Below the pieces are notes generated by a model. That model made no database searches, was not told the origin of the DNA, and saw only the letters and a program-made list of their open reading frames with translations. Source: Phycisphaerales bacterium (GTDB lineage Bacteria; Planctomycetota; Phycisphaerae; Phycisphaerales; SM1A02). From it: a stretch of 6,066 bases of DNA. Both the position numbers and the translations under genes were made by a program. The stretch spans positions 1-6,066 of the forward strand of contig SKZB01000416.1 in the NCBI GenBank assembly GCA_007127615.1, written 5' to 3'. Every line of letters starts with the position of its first letter. Position 1 is the first letter of the stretch. Below are positions 1 to 5,683 of this stretch, in pieces.

Positions 1-685
1 CACTCGCGCCGGTTCGCATCGCTTCGTACTCGAAACGTAATCCGATGAGCGCGGAGAGAATGGCGGCGGCCGGCTCGATCGCGTTGAGGCCGAGGTGCGG
101 CGACCCGCTGTGCGCCGCGCGGCCGCGCAGCGTCACCCGCATCGTCAGATGTCCCTTGTGCATCCGCACCGCCCGGAGCGAGGTCGGTTCGCCGATGATC
201 GTCGCCTTGGGAATGACCCGCGACGGATCCCAGATCTCCAGCAATCGCTGCGCGCCGCGCGAGCCGAGCTCCTCATCGGCGGTCAGGAGCAGGGCCAGCG
301 GGGCGTCCAGTGCGGCGGCGTTCTGCCCGCGGAAGGTATGGATCGCCAGGGCGTCAAAGCCCTTCATATCCGCCACGCCCCGGCCGTAAAAGTGGCCGTG
401 GCGTTCGGTCAATGTGAAGGGGTCGCTCTCCCACTCCGGCTCGGTGGCGGGAACGACATCGAGGTGGCCGCAGAGAACCAGGCCCGCGCGATCCTCGCGG
501 ACCGGTCCCTTCTCGATGAGCAGACTCACCTTCTCTCCGGCTTCATCGGTGAACTCCGTCATCCGCACACCCGGCTCATCGGTCAGATCCCGTGCGCAGT
601 CCGCAATCGGCCGGTTCGAGCGGTGACTCGTCGAGTCGATCGCGATCAGGCGCTCCAGGATGTCGCGCGGCGAGAGCGTATTCAT
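1..685 (-). CDS. argE: Acetylornithine deacetylase-like M20 metallopeptidase (N-terminal part, cut by left edge)
   Basis: The gene encodes the first 228 residues of an M20-family zinc hydrolase; ArgE proteins are about 380 aa, so about 40% lies beyond the left edge. ArgE removes acetate from N2-acetylornithine in cytoplasmic arginine synthesis. Seen: zinc-site motif GHLDVVPA (His74, Asp76), then SDPFTLTER leading into GRGVADMKGF with bridging Asp106, then TADEELGSRGA with the catalytic and zinc-binding pair Glu138/Glu139, then GEPT (165-168). The inserted dimerisation domain begins near 175 and carries GRAAHSGSP with His192. The block between the zinc motif and ADMKGF is typical of ArgE rather than DapE. 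The last zinc ligand and the end of the catalytic domain are not in the window. I chose the ATG at 685 because MNTLSPRDILERL matches how family proteins begin and a TACGAT hexamer lies 7 nt upstream; an ATG at 694 is also in frame. No Shine-Dalgarno is visible. It is divergent from the S9 peptidase. The family is near certain, ArgE over other M20 members likely. Confidence 0.88.
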   Translation of the reverse strand, partial: MNTLSPRDILERLIAIDSTSHRSNRPIADCARDLTDEPGVRMTEFTDEAGEKVSLLIEKGPVREDRAGLVLCGHLDVVPATEPEWESDPFTLTERHGHFYGRGVADMKGFDALAIHTFRGQNAAALDAPLALLLTADEELGSRGAQRLLEIWDPSRVIPKATIIGEPTSLRAVRMHKGHLTMRVTLRGRAAHSGSPHLGLNAIEPAAAILSALIGLRFEYEAMRTGAS

Positions 686-692
686 CGCGCCC

Positions 693-698
693 ATCGTA
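693..698 (-). promoter_or_regulatory. Putative -10 hexamer of the argE-like gene (leaderless start)
   Basis: On the minus strand TACGAT (4 of 6 to TATAAT) ends 7 nt before the ATG at 685, so transcription would start at or next to the start codon. A TTCGCA hexamer (714-719) lies 15 bp upstream as a possible -35, a short spacer. There is no Shine-Dalgarno. This is inference from spacing and from similar hexamers at two other genes here. Confidence 0.35.
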
Positions 699-712
699 AC
701 GGAACCGCCCCG

Positions 713-740
713 TTGCGAACACGCCCACAGTCGGTACGCT
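713..740 (+). promoter_or_regulatory. Putative promoter of the S9 peptidase gene
   Basis: TTGCGA (713-718, 4 of 6 to TTGACA) and TACGCT (735-740, 3 of 6 to TATAAT) are 16 bp apart. The second ends 6 nt before the ATG at 747, which would put transcription start at the start codon; no Shine-Dalgarno precedes that ATG. The -35 candidate overlaps, on the other strand, the -35 candidate of the divergent argE-like gene. The consensus match is weak. Confidence 0.35.
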
Positions 741-746
741 TTCGCC

Positions 747-2834
747 ATGTCCACCACCAGACAGAAAACCGTCCGAAAGAAATCCACACGTTCCTCGCGC
801 CGGCAGCCGGCGCGAAAGCGGCCGGTCGAAGTCGGCGATCTGAAGCGCCTGCGCATTGTCAGCGATCCCCAGCCGTCCCCCGACGGCTCGCGCATCGTCT
901 TCTGCGTCAAGGACGCATCGAAGAAGAAGGCCAGCGCGTACGACACGAACCTCTGGACCGTGGGCACGGATGGGAGCCAGCCCCGACCATTTACCCGCGG
1001 GGGCAAAGACCGCCAGCCGCGCTGGTCGCCCGACGGCTCGCAGATCGCCTTCATCGGCTCGCGTGAGGATGACATCGCCCAGGTCTATCTCATCCCCGCT
1101 TCGGGCGGCGAAGCGCGGAGACTCACCGACCTGCCCGAAGGGACGATCGGTTCGCTCGTCTGGTCTCCGATCGGCGGAACGATTGCGATCAGTTTCCGGC
1201 CGACCGATCCCCAGTGGACCCAGGCCGCCAAAAAGGAGCGCGAACAGAACGGCGCGAGTCTTCCCGCCCGTGTGCTCGATGACTGGTGGTACCGGCTGGA
1301 TGGCGATGGCTACTTCAACGCGCAGCGGTTTGCCCTCTACCTGATTGATATCACGACGGGTGAACACCGGTGCGTCTACGACAAGGACGCGCTGGGAGGA
1401 TTCAGCTTTGACTTTTCTCCGGACGGGAAGGAGATCGTCCTCGCCACCAACCGCGACCGGAAGGCGATGATCCGTGCGTGGAAGGATGAGATCGTGCGGC
1501 TGAATCTCTCCACCGGCAGGCTGCGGCCGCTCAAACAGGTGCCCGAGGGTACCAAGTCGTGCGTCAAGTGGTCGCCGGACGGCCGGACCATCGCCTGGGC
1601 GGGCCGGGAGGGGAAGGACTCCGCCTACGGCACGGATAATCTTGAACTGTGGACGTGCAGCGCGGACGGTTCGAGCGCGAAACCTCTCACCGCAGATGAG
1701 GATTACTGCCTCATGGCGATCACCTCGACCGACACCGCGGAGATGGTCTTCGGACCGAACCTGAAGTGGTCGCCCGATTCCCGGCGCCTCTACCTGCAGA
1801 TCGGCTGGCACGGTGAGTCCCACGTGGCCTCCATCGCCCGGGGCGGCGGAAAGATCACGTTCCACACGAACGGAGCGAAGATGCATCAGTTGGGCGGGAT
1901 CAGCCGGGATGGATCGACCATCGGCCTGACCGTCGCAAACGCCACCACCCCGGACGAAGTTGCCGGCGCGCGACCTGCCGCGAAGCGCTTTGAGGTCAAG
2001 CCGCTGACGAATCTGAACGGCCCGGTCCTGAAGGAACTCGATCTCGCCCCGATCAGGTCGCAGTGGATCAACAGCGCCGACGGCACCAAGGTGCAGGTCT
2101 GGTCGCTCCTGCCGCCGGAGGCAACCGGCAAGGCGAACCGAAAGAAGCACCCCACGGTGCTGGAGATTCACGGCGGACCGCACGCCCAGTACGGCGTGGG
2201 GTTTTTCTTCGAGTTTCAACTGCTCGCAGCGCAGGGGTACGCGGTGTTCTATTCCAACCCGCGCGGCTCAAAGGGATACGGCCGCGATTTCTGCAGCGCG
2301 ATCCGCGGCGCGTGGGGCGGCAAGGACTGGGAGGACATCCAGGCCGTCACCCGCTTCATGCAGCAGCACGAGCGCGTCGATCGGAAACGCATGGGCATCA
2401 TGGGCGGCAGCTACGGCGGCTACATGACCAACTGGGCCATCAGCCACGGCCACGACTTCGCCGGCGCCATCACCGATCGCTGCGTCTCCAATCTGCACAG
2501 CATGTTCGGGACGAGCGATTTTACCGATGAACCCGACCGCTACTGGGAGGGCAATTCGTGGAACCGGACCGAGGCCCGCTGGAAACAGAGCCCGCTGAAG
2601 TACTTCGGGAACGTCAAGACGCCCACGCTCATCATTCACAGCGAAGGCGATCTGCGGTGCAACATTGAGCAGGCGGAACAGGTCTTCACCGCGCTCAAAC
2701 TGCGGAACGTGCCGACGCGGTTTGTGCGCTACCCCGCCACGACGAGCCACGGACTCAGCCGGGGCGGGCCGATGGATCTGCGGCTGCACCGTCTGGAGCA
2801 GATCCTGGACTGGTGGGAACGGTGGATCGGTTAG
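747..2834 (+). CDS. S9-family serine peptidase (acylaminoacyl-peptidase/dipeptidyl aminopeptidase type)
   Basis: This is a complete 695-residue prolyl-oligopeptidase-family enzyme, the usual length for cytoplasmic S9C-type proteins that remove N-terminal or N-acylated residues from short peptides. A basic tail (about 1-28, many Lys/Arg, no hydrophobic stretch) precedes a beta-propeller with WD40-like blades marked by SPDG or variants at 44, 94, 140, 224, 276 and 342. The alpha/beta-hydrolase domain starts near 445. Seen: oxyanion-region HGGP (475-478), NPRGSKGYG, nucleophile motif GGSYGGYM with Ser555, HSEGDLRCN with Asp635 and SHGLSRGGP with His668, so the triad is complete. No signal peptide is visible, so it is probably cytoplasmic. 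The exact substrate cannot be read. The frame is open up to an ATG at 660, but that start would overlap the divergent argE-like gene and add a stretch without family likeness; the ATG at 747 is preferred. It converges on the methyltransferase gene. Confidence 0.93.
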   Translation: MSTTRQKTVRKKSTRSSRRQPARKRPVEVGDLKRLRIVSDPQPSPDGSRIVFCVKDASKKKASAYDTNLWTVGTDGSQPRPFTRGGKDRQPRWSPDGSQIAFIGSREDDIAQVYLIPASGGEARRLTDLPEGTIGSLVWSPIGGTIAISFRPTDPQWTQAAKKEREQNGASLPARVLDDWWYRLDGDGYFNAQRFALYLIDITTGEHRCVYDKDALGGFSFDFSPDGKEIVLATNRDRKAMIRAWKDEIVRLNLSTGRLRPLKQVPEGTKSCVKWSPDGRTIAWAGREGKDSAYGTDNLELWTCSADGSSAKPLTADEDYCLMAITSTDTAEMVFGPNLKWSPDSRRLYLQIGWHGESHVASIARGGGKITFHTNGAKMHQLGGISRDGSTIGLTVANATTPDEVAGARPAAKRFEVKPLTNLNGPVLKELDLAPIRSQWINSADGTKVQVWSLLPPEATGKANRKKHPTVLEIHGGPHAQYGVGFFFEFQLLAAQGYAVFYSNPRGSKGYGRDFCSAIRGAWGGKDWEDIQAVTRFMQQHERVDRKRMGIMGGSYGGYMTNWAISHGHDFAGAITDRCVSNLHSMFGTSDFTDEPDRYWEGNSWNRTEARWKQSPLKYFGNVKTPTLIIHSEGDLRCNIEQAEQVFTALKLRNVPTRFVRYPATTSHGLSRGGPMDLRLHRLEQILDWWERWIG

Positions 2835-2885
2835 AGAACCGTGAACCGCCAGCAGTGAACGGTCACCGTGTCTTCTGCTTTGGGG
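2835..2885. other. Convergent intergenic junction with short repeats
   Basis: The peptidase and methyltransferase genes end tail to tail here. GTGAAC occurs twice (2841-2846, 2855-2860), GAACCG occurs twice in tandem-like spacing (2836-2848), and ACGGT-C-ACCGT (2859-2869) is an 11-bp inverted repeat followed on the plus strand by a moderately T-rich stretch (2871-2881). It could be a weak terminator, but the stem is short and there is no clean T run, so I do not call one. Confidence 0.3.
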
Positions 2886-3749
2886 TCACAGTCCATCCTG
2901 TAGACGCCGCTTCATGATCGCCACCGCATCCGCGCTGGAGTCGATCAACACGAAATCCCTCCCGTGGGCGTGCGCCGCTTCACCGGTCGTGCCGCTGCCG
3001 GCAAAGAAGTCGAGGATCGTATCGCCCGGTTCGGTGTGGACGCGCACGATGCGATCCAGGATGGCGCGCGGCTTCTGGGTCGGATAGCCGGTCTTCTCCC
3101 GGCCGTTGGTCGGCACGATCGTCTGCCACCAGACATCGGTCGGCGTCTTGCCGCGCGCGGCTTTCTCTTTCGTCACCAGTCCGGGGGCGAGATAAGGGAT
3201 CCGGTCGATCGCATCGTAGTTGAAGACGTACCGCTCCGGATCCATCGCGTACCAGAGAATCGTGTCGTGCTTGGCGGGCCATTTCCGTTTCGAGCGCCCG
3301 CCGAAGTCGTACGCCCAGATGATCTCGTTCATGAAGCATTCCCGGCCGAGCATCTGATCGAGCGCGACTTTGATGTAATGCACTTCCCGCGCATCGAGAT
3401 GGACGAACAGCGAACCATCCGGCGTCAGGCAGTGCAGCGCCGCTTCGATGCGGGGCATCAGGAAGGCCGTCAAGTCATCGAACCGGTCCCGGTACGCCGC
3501 GCTGCCGTGAACCTGCGACACGTAACGACGCCCACCGAAGCCGGTGCGATCGCCGCCGTTCGGCGTGGTCGCCGCCTGAACGCTGATTCGCGTTCGCTTC
3601 TGAACCGCGCCGGTATTGAAAGGCGGATCGATGTAGATCAGCCGCGCGAACGCATCGGGCAGCGTCGGGAGCACAACGAGATTGTCATCGTGAATGATCC
3701 GAGGCACCCACGTAGGGTACCGCGCCGGCTGCGAAGAGACGCCCGCCAT
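2886..3749 (-). CDS. Solitary beta-class N6-adenine/N4-cytosine DNA methyltransferase
   Basis: This 287-residue protein is an S-adenosylmethionine-dependent DNA amino-methyltransferase of the N6_N4_Mtase family. The catalytic motif IV, IYIDPPFNTG, is near the N-terminus (38-47, DPPF 41-44); TGYPTQKP (220-227, motif X) and the cofactor loop DFFAGSGTTG (247-256, motif I) are near the C-terminus. This order, IV then X and I, defines the beta class, with target recognition expected between. NEIIWAYDFGGRSKRKWP (141-158) and HDTILWY follow the family pattern. There is no C-terminal extension like the one in CcrM (about 360 aa), so it is not a CcrM. No restriction endonuclease or specificity gene is adjacent, so it looks like an orphan enzyme; its target site cannot be read. 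The ATG at 3749 has GGGGGA 11 nt upstream. It follows htpX by 24 bp and is probably cotranscribed. Confidence 0.92.
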   Translation of the reverse strand: MAGVSSQPARYPTWVPRIIHDDNLVVLPTLPDAFARLIYIDPPFNTGAVQKRTRISVQAATTPNGGDRTGFGGRRYVSQVHGSAAYRDRFDDLTAFLMPRIEAALHCLTPDGSLFVHLDAREVHYIKVALDQMLGRECFMNEIIWAYDFGGRSKRKWPAKHDTILWYAMDPERYVFNYDAIDRIPYLAPGLVTKEKAARGKTPTDVWWQTIVPTNGREKTGYPTQKPRAILDRIVRVHTEPGDTILDFFAGSGTTGEAAHAHGRDFVLIDSSADAVAIMKRRLQDGL

Positions 3750-3760
3750 GCTCGCAGCGG

Positions 3761-3766
3761 TCCCCC
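3761..3766 (-). promoter_or_regulatory. Ribosome binding site of the methyltransferase gene
   Basis: GGGGGA on the minus strand lies 11 nt before the ATG at 3749, inside the 24-bp gap after the htpX stop. The spacing is slightly long. It supports this ATG and translation from a shared transcript. Confidence 0.45.
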
Positions 3767-3773
3767 GGGCCGC

Positions 3774-4607
3774 CTATGCGCGGCGCAGCGCCCGGATGCG
3801 CCGATCGGTCGGCGGATGTGAGGCAAAGAGGTTCGTCAATGTCTTGCCGACGAACGGCTCGACGATGAAGAGATTGTTCATCGCGGGATTGGGGTTCTGC
3901 ATCGGAATCTGTTTCGCGTAATTTTCGAGCTTCTGCAGCGCAGAGATCAGACCGTGGGGTGATCCGGCGATCCGCGCGCCGTCCGCATCGGCGACGAATT
4001 CGCGCGATCGGCTGATCATGGCTTTGATGATCGCCGCCCCGACCGCGCCGAGCAGTACCACGCCGATCAGCACCAGCGGGTTGCCCCCGCCGCGCCCGCC
4101 GCCCATGCCGAAGAAAAACGCAAACTGCGCGAGCATGCTGAAGAGACCCGCGACCGTGGCGGCAATGGTGGAGATGAGCGTATCACGGTTCTTGATGTGC
4201 GCAAGCTCGTGCGCGATCACACCCCGCAGTTCATCGCGGTCGAGCAGTCGCAGGGCGCCCTCGGTGAATGCGACCGCGGCGTTCTTCGGATTTCTTCCGG
4301 TGGCAAACGCGTTCGGCGCCGGCTGCGGGCAGATGTAGACCCGCGGCATGGGAAGGTTCGCCCGCGCGCTGAGTTCGCGCACCAGACCGACCAGTTCCGG
4401 CGCGGAGCGTTCATCGACCGGTTGACCGCGCATCGCGGCAAGCGCCAGCTTGTCGGAGAAGAACCACGCGCTGAAGTTCATGGCCACCGCGATCACGCCG
4501 GCGATGATCATGCCCTGGGCGCCCCAGAAGCTGCCGGCCCAGACGATCAGCCCGAAGAGAGCGGCCAGCAGGATGGCGGTCTTGAAATTGTTCATCAATC
4601 GGGTCAT
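3774..4607 (-). CDS. htpX: Membrane zinc metalloprotease HtpX (M48B)
   Basis: HtpX is an inner-membrane zinc endopeptidase that cleaves misfolded or damaged membrane proteins on the cytoplasmic side, alongside FtsH. The 277 residues fit the family (about 280-295). Seen: two N-terminal hydrophobic helices (about 8-27 and 30-50), the family block PRVYICPQPAPNAFATGR (88-105), the zinc motif HELAH (133-137; His133, Glu134, His137), two more hydrophobic segments (about 147-168 and 178-198) separated by a glycine-rich GMGGGRGGGNP, then SREFVADADGA with the third zinc ligand Glu203, and the C-terminal SHPPTDRRI that is characteristic of HtpX. The start at 4607 gives the usual MTRLMNNFKTA beginning and has GCAGGA 5 nt upstream. 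The open frame continues upstream to 4751, but that part overlaps the tauE-like gene and has no family likeness. It lies 112 bp after the tauE-like gene and 24 bp before the methyltransferase gene. Confidence 0.95.
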   Translation of the reverse strand: MTRLMNNFKTAILLAALFGLIVWAGSFWGAQGMIIAGVIAVAMNFSAWFFSDKLALAAMRGQPVDERSAPELVGLVRELSARANLPMPRVYICPQPAPNAFATGRNPKNAAVAFTEGALRLLDRDELRGVIAHELAHIKNRDTLISTIAATVAGLFSMLAQFAFFFGMGGGRGGGNPLVLIGVVLLGAVGAAIIKAMISRSREFVADADGARIAGSPHGLISALQKLENYAKQIPMQNPNPAMNNLFIVEPFVGKTLTNLFASHPPTDRRIRALRRA

Positions 4608-4612
4608 TTCGG

Positions 4613-4618
4613 TCCTGC
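4613..4618 (-). promoter_or_regulatory. Ribosome binding site that fixes the htpX start
   Basis: GCAGGA on the minus strand ends 5 nt before the ATG at 4607. The next in-frame ATG, at 4595, has no such site, so 4607 is preferred. Confidence 0.6.
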
Positions 4619-4646
4619 CCTTCGCGGTGGTGTGCGTCCCCCCTCG

Positions 4647-4659
4647 AGTCATACTGACT
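4647..4659. promoter_or_regulatory. Inverted repeat upstream of htpX, possible operator
   Basis: AGTCA-TAC-TGACT is a perfect 5-bp inverted repeat with a 3-bp centre, 40 bp before the htpX start. On the minus strand it contains TATGAC (4648-4653), a 4-of-6 match to a -10 element, but I find no convincing -35 at 16-18 bp. Arms this short arise often by chance, so the operator reading rests on position alone. The rest of the 112-bp gap (4608-4719) holds only the htpX ribosome binding site and an imperfect GC stem without a T run. Confidence 0.2.
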
Positions 4660-4719
4660 GAGCAACGTCCATACGTCGCCGCACGGCCCGTCGTTCGTTG
4701 GCCCCGCGTGATGCCGGCT

Positions 4720-5523
4720 TCAGATGAGCCCGAACATCCTCGCGCACGCAACCATCATGAGCAACGTGAATGCCAATCGGACCCAGAAGAGCGGCAGTCG
4801 GTGGGTGAGGTGCGCGCCGAGGTAGCCGCCGATCAACGCGGTCGGCGCCAGGCAGCCGGCAACCAGCAGACTGTCGGTGACATGGAGCATCTGGTTCGGC
4901 AACTGCTCGTTGGGATGGCGGGCGAGCGTCCAGTTCTTTCCGATGGCGCCGATGAGTGCGGTCAGACACATGACGGCAGAGCTGGTGCCGATACACTGCC
5001 GAAGTGGCAGATTCGCAATGCGCTGCAACAGCGGCACGGCGATGCCGCCCCCGCCGATTCCCAGCAGGCCGGCGAGAAAACCCATGATCGATCCGATCGA
5101 TCCCGATGCCGCCGGTCCGGCGCGCTGCTCACCGAGTTCCGGCTCGGGCCGGCGCTTGATCAACCGAACGACGTTGAAACCGATGATGTAGAGCAGGAAG
5201 ACGCCGAAGATCTGCTGCAGCGCTCTGGCGTCGAGTTGATCGCTCAGCCAGACGCCGATGAGGATGAACACCAGGCCGAAGGGAAGCATCCATTTGAAGA
5301 CATCCATTCGAATCGCGCCGCTGCGGGCGTGGTGGAAGGTGGCGGGGACGGCGACGAAGATATTGACGATCATCGCCGCGGCCTGGTAGAGATGCTGATT
5401 CGGCCCGAGCACGAGCGCCAGCGCGGGAATCATGATGATCGACCCGCCGATGCCGAGCATTCCGCCGAGCGTGCCACCGACGAGGCCGATGGCGATAAGT
5501 TCAATAATCTGGTCCCAGCTCAC
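4720..5523 (-). CDS. TauE/SafE-family membrane permease (putative sulfite/organosulfur or anion exporter)
   Basis: This 267-residue integral membrane protein belongs to the TauE/SafE (DUF81) family, whose characterised members move sulfite, sulfoacetate or related anions. Two halves are visible, each opening with the family glycine motif: GGMLGIGGSIIMIPAL (20-35) and GFLAGLLGIGGGGIAVPLL (148-166). Hydrophobic segments follow both (about 47-62, 77-94, 103-121, then 180-197, 217-236 and 247-266), giving about eight helices. A charged linker (about 123-140) joins the halves. The substrate cannot be told: no sulfur gene is nearby. Start: the frame is open to an ATG at 5643, but residues from there read as hydrophilic, proline-rich and unlike the family. 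The GTG at 5523 gives the usual length and has TACACT 7 nt upstream but no Shine-Dalgarno, so a leaderless GTG start is my choice, with some doubt. It precedes htpX on the same strand. Confidence 0.88.
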   Translation of the reverse strand: MSWDQIIELIAIGLVGGTLGGMLGIGGSIIMIPALALVLGPNQHLYQAAAMIVNIFVAVPATFHHARSGAIRMDVFKWMLPFGLVFILIGVWLSDQLDARALQQIFGVFLLYIIGFNVVRLIKRRPEPELGEQRAGPAASGSIGSIMGFLAGLLGIGGGGIAVPLLQRIANLPLRQCIGTSSAVMCLTALIGAIGKNWTLARHPNEQLPNQMLHVTDSLLVAGCLAPTALIGGYLGAHLTHRLPLFWVRLAFTLLMMVACARMFGLI

Positions 5524-5530
5524 TTGCGGC

Positions 5531-5536
5531 AGTGTA
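5531..5536 (-). promoter_or_regulatory. Putative -10 hexamer of the tauE-like gene (leaderless GTG start)
   Basis: TACACT on the minus strand (4 of 6 to TATAAT) ends 7 nt before the GTG at 5523, the spacing expected if transcription begins at the start codon. No clear -35 is visible in the GC-rich sequence at 17 bp. No Shine-Dalgarno precedes the GTG. Confidence 0.3.
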
Positions 5537-5596
5537 GAGGACGACCGGCGACCCCGGGGGACGGGAGCGGGCGGAGGCTCAATTTCGCGGCGGGAT

Positions 5597-5624
5597 TTGG
5601 CGCACGCGGTGATGAATGTATGAT
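5597..5624 (+). promoter_or_regulatory. Putative sigma70-type promoter of the symporter gene
   Basis: TTGGCG (5597-5602, 4 of 6) and TATGAT (5619-5624, 5 of 6) are 16 bp apart. Transcription would start near 5631 and give a leader of about 50 nt that includes the ribosome binding site at 5671. It lies in the 160-bp divergent region between the tauE-like gene and the symporter gene; I see nothing else of note there. Confidence 0.45.
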
Positions 5625-5670
5625 CCGACCCAATCCGGGGCATGTCTGCTGGGAGTTCTGACGCAGGTCA

Positions 5671-5676
5671 AGGGAG
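5671..5676 (+). promoter_or_regulatory. Ribosome binding site of the symporter gene
   Basis: AGGGAG lies 7 nt before the ATG at 5684, a good Shine-Dalgarno at standard spacing that fixes this start. Confidence 0.7.
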
Positions 5677-5683
5677 CAATCGC

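Noticed and set aside
660..746. N-terminal extension of the S9 peptidase from the ATG at 660
   Set aside because: It would overlap the start of the divergent argE-like gene, and the added 29 residues show no signal peptide or family likeness.
95..1066. Open frame of 323 codons on the plus strand
   Set aside because: It runs antisense through the argE-like gene and then out of frame into the peptidase gene; the protein is Arg/Ala-rich with no family likeness.
576..2219. Long open frame of 547 codons on the minus strand
   Set aside because: It lies antisense to the S9 peptidase gene, has no recognisable domain, and its Arg/Gly/Pro-rich composition is what GC-rich codon use leaves on the opposite strand.
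2859..2881. Rho-independent terminator in the convergent junction
   Set aside because: The inverted repeat allows only a 4-5 bp stem, and the following stretch is not a T run.
2886..3749. CcrM-type GANTC or complete restriction-modification system
   Set aside because: The protein is too short for CcrM and lacks its C-terminal domain; the neighbours are a peptidase and htpX, with no endonuclease.
2964..3821. Open frame of 285 codons on the plus strand
   Set aside because: It is antisense to the methyltransferase, whose motifs are intact on the other strand; the composition is Arg-rich and without domains.
4608..4751. N-terminal extension of HtpX from the ATG at 4751
   Set aside because: It overlaps the 3' end of the tauE-like gene, looks non-coding, and is contradicted by the ribosome binding site before 4607.
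4450..5661. Open frame of 403 codons on the plus strand
   Set aside because: It is antisense to the tauE-like gene and the htpX start; the product is rich in Asp, Glu, Arg and His with no conserved block, as expected opposite a hydrophobic gene.
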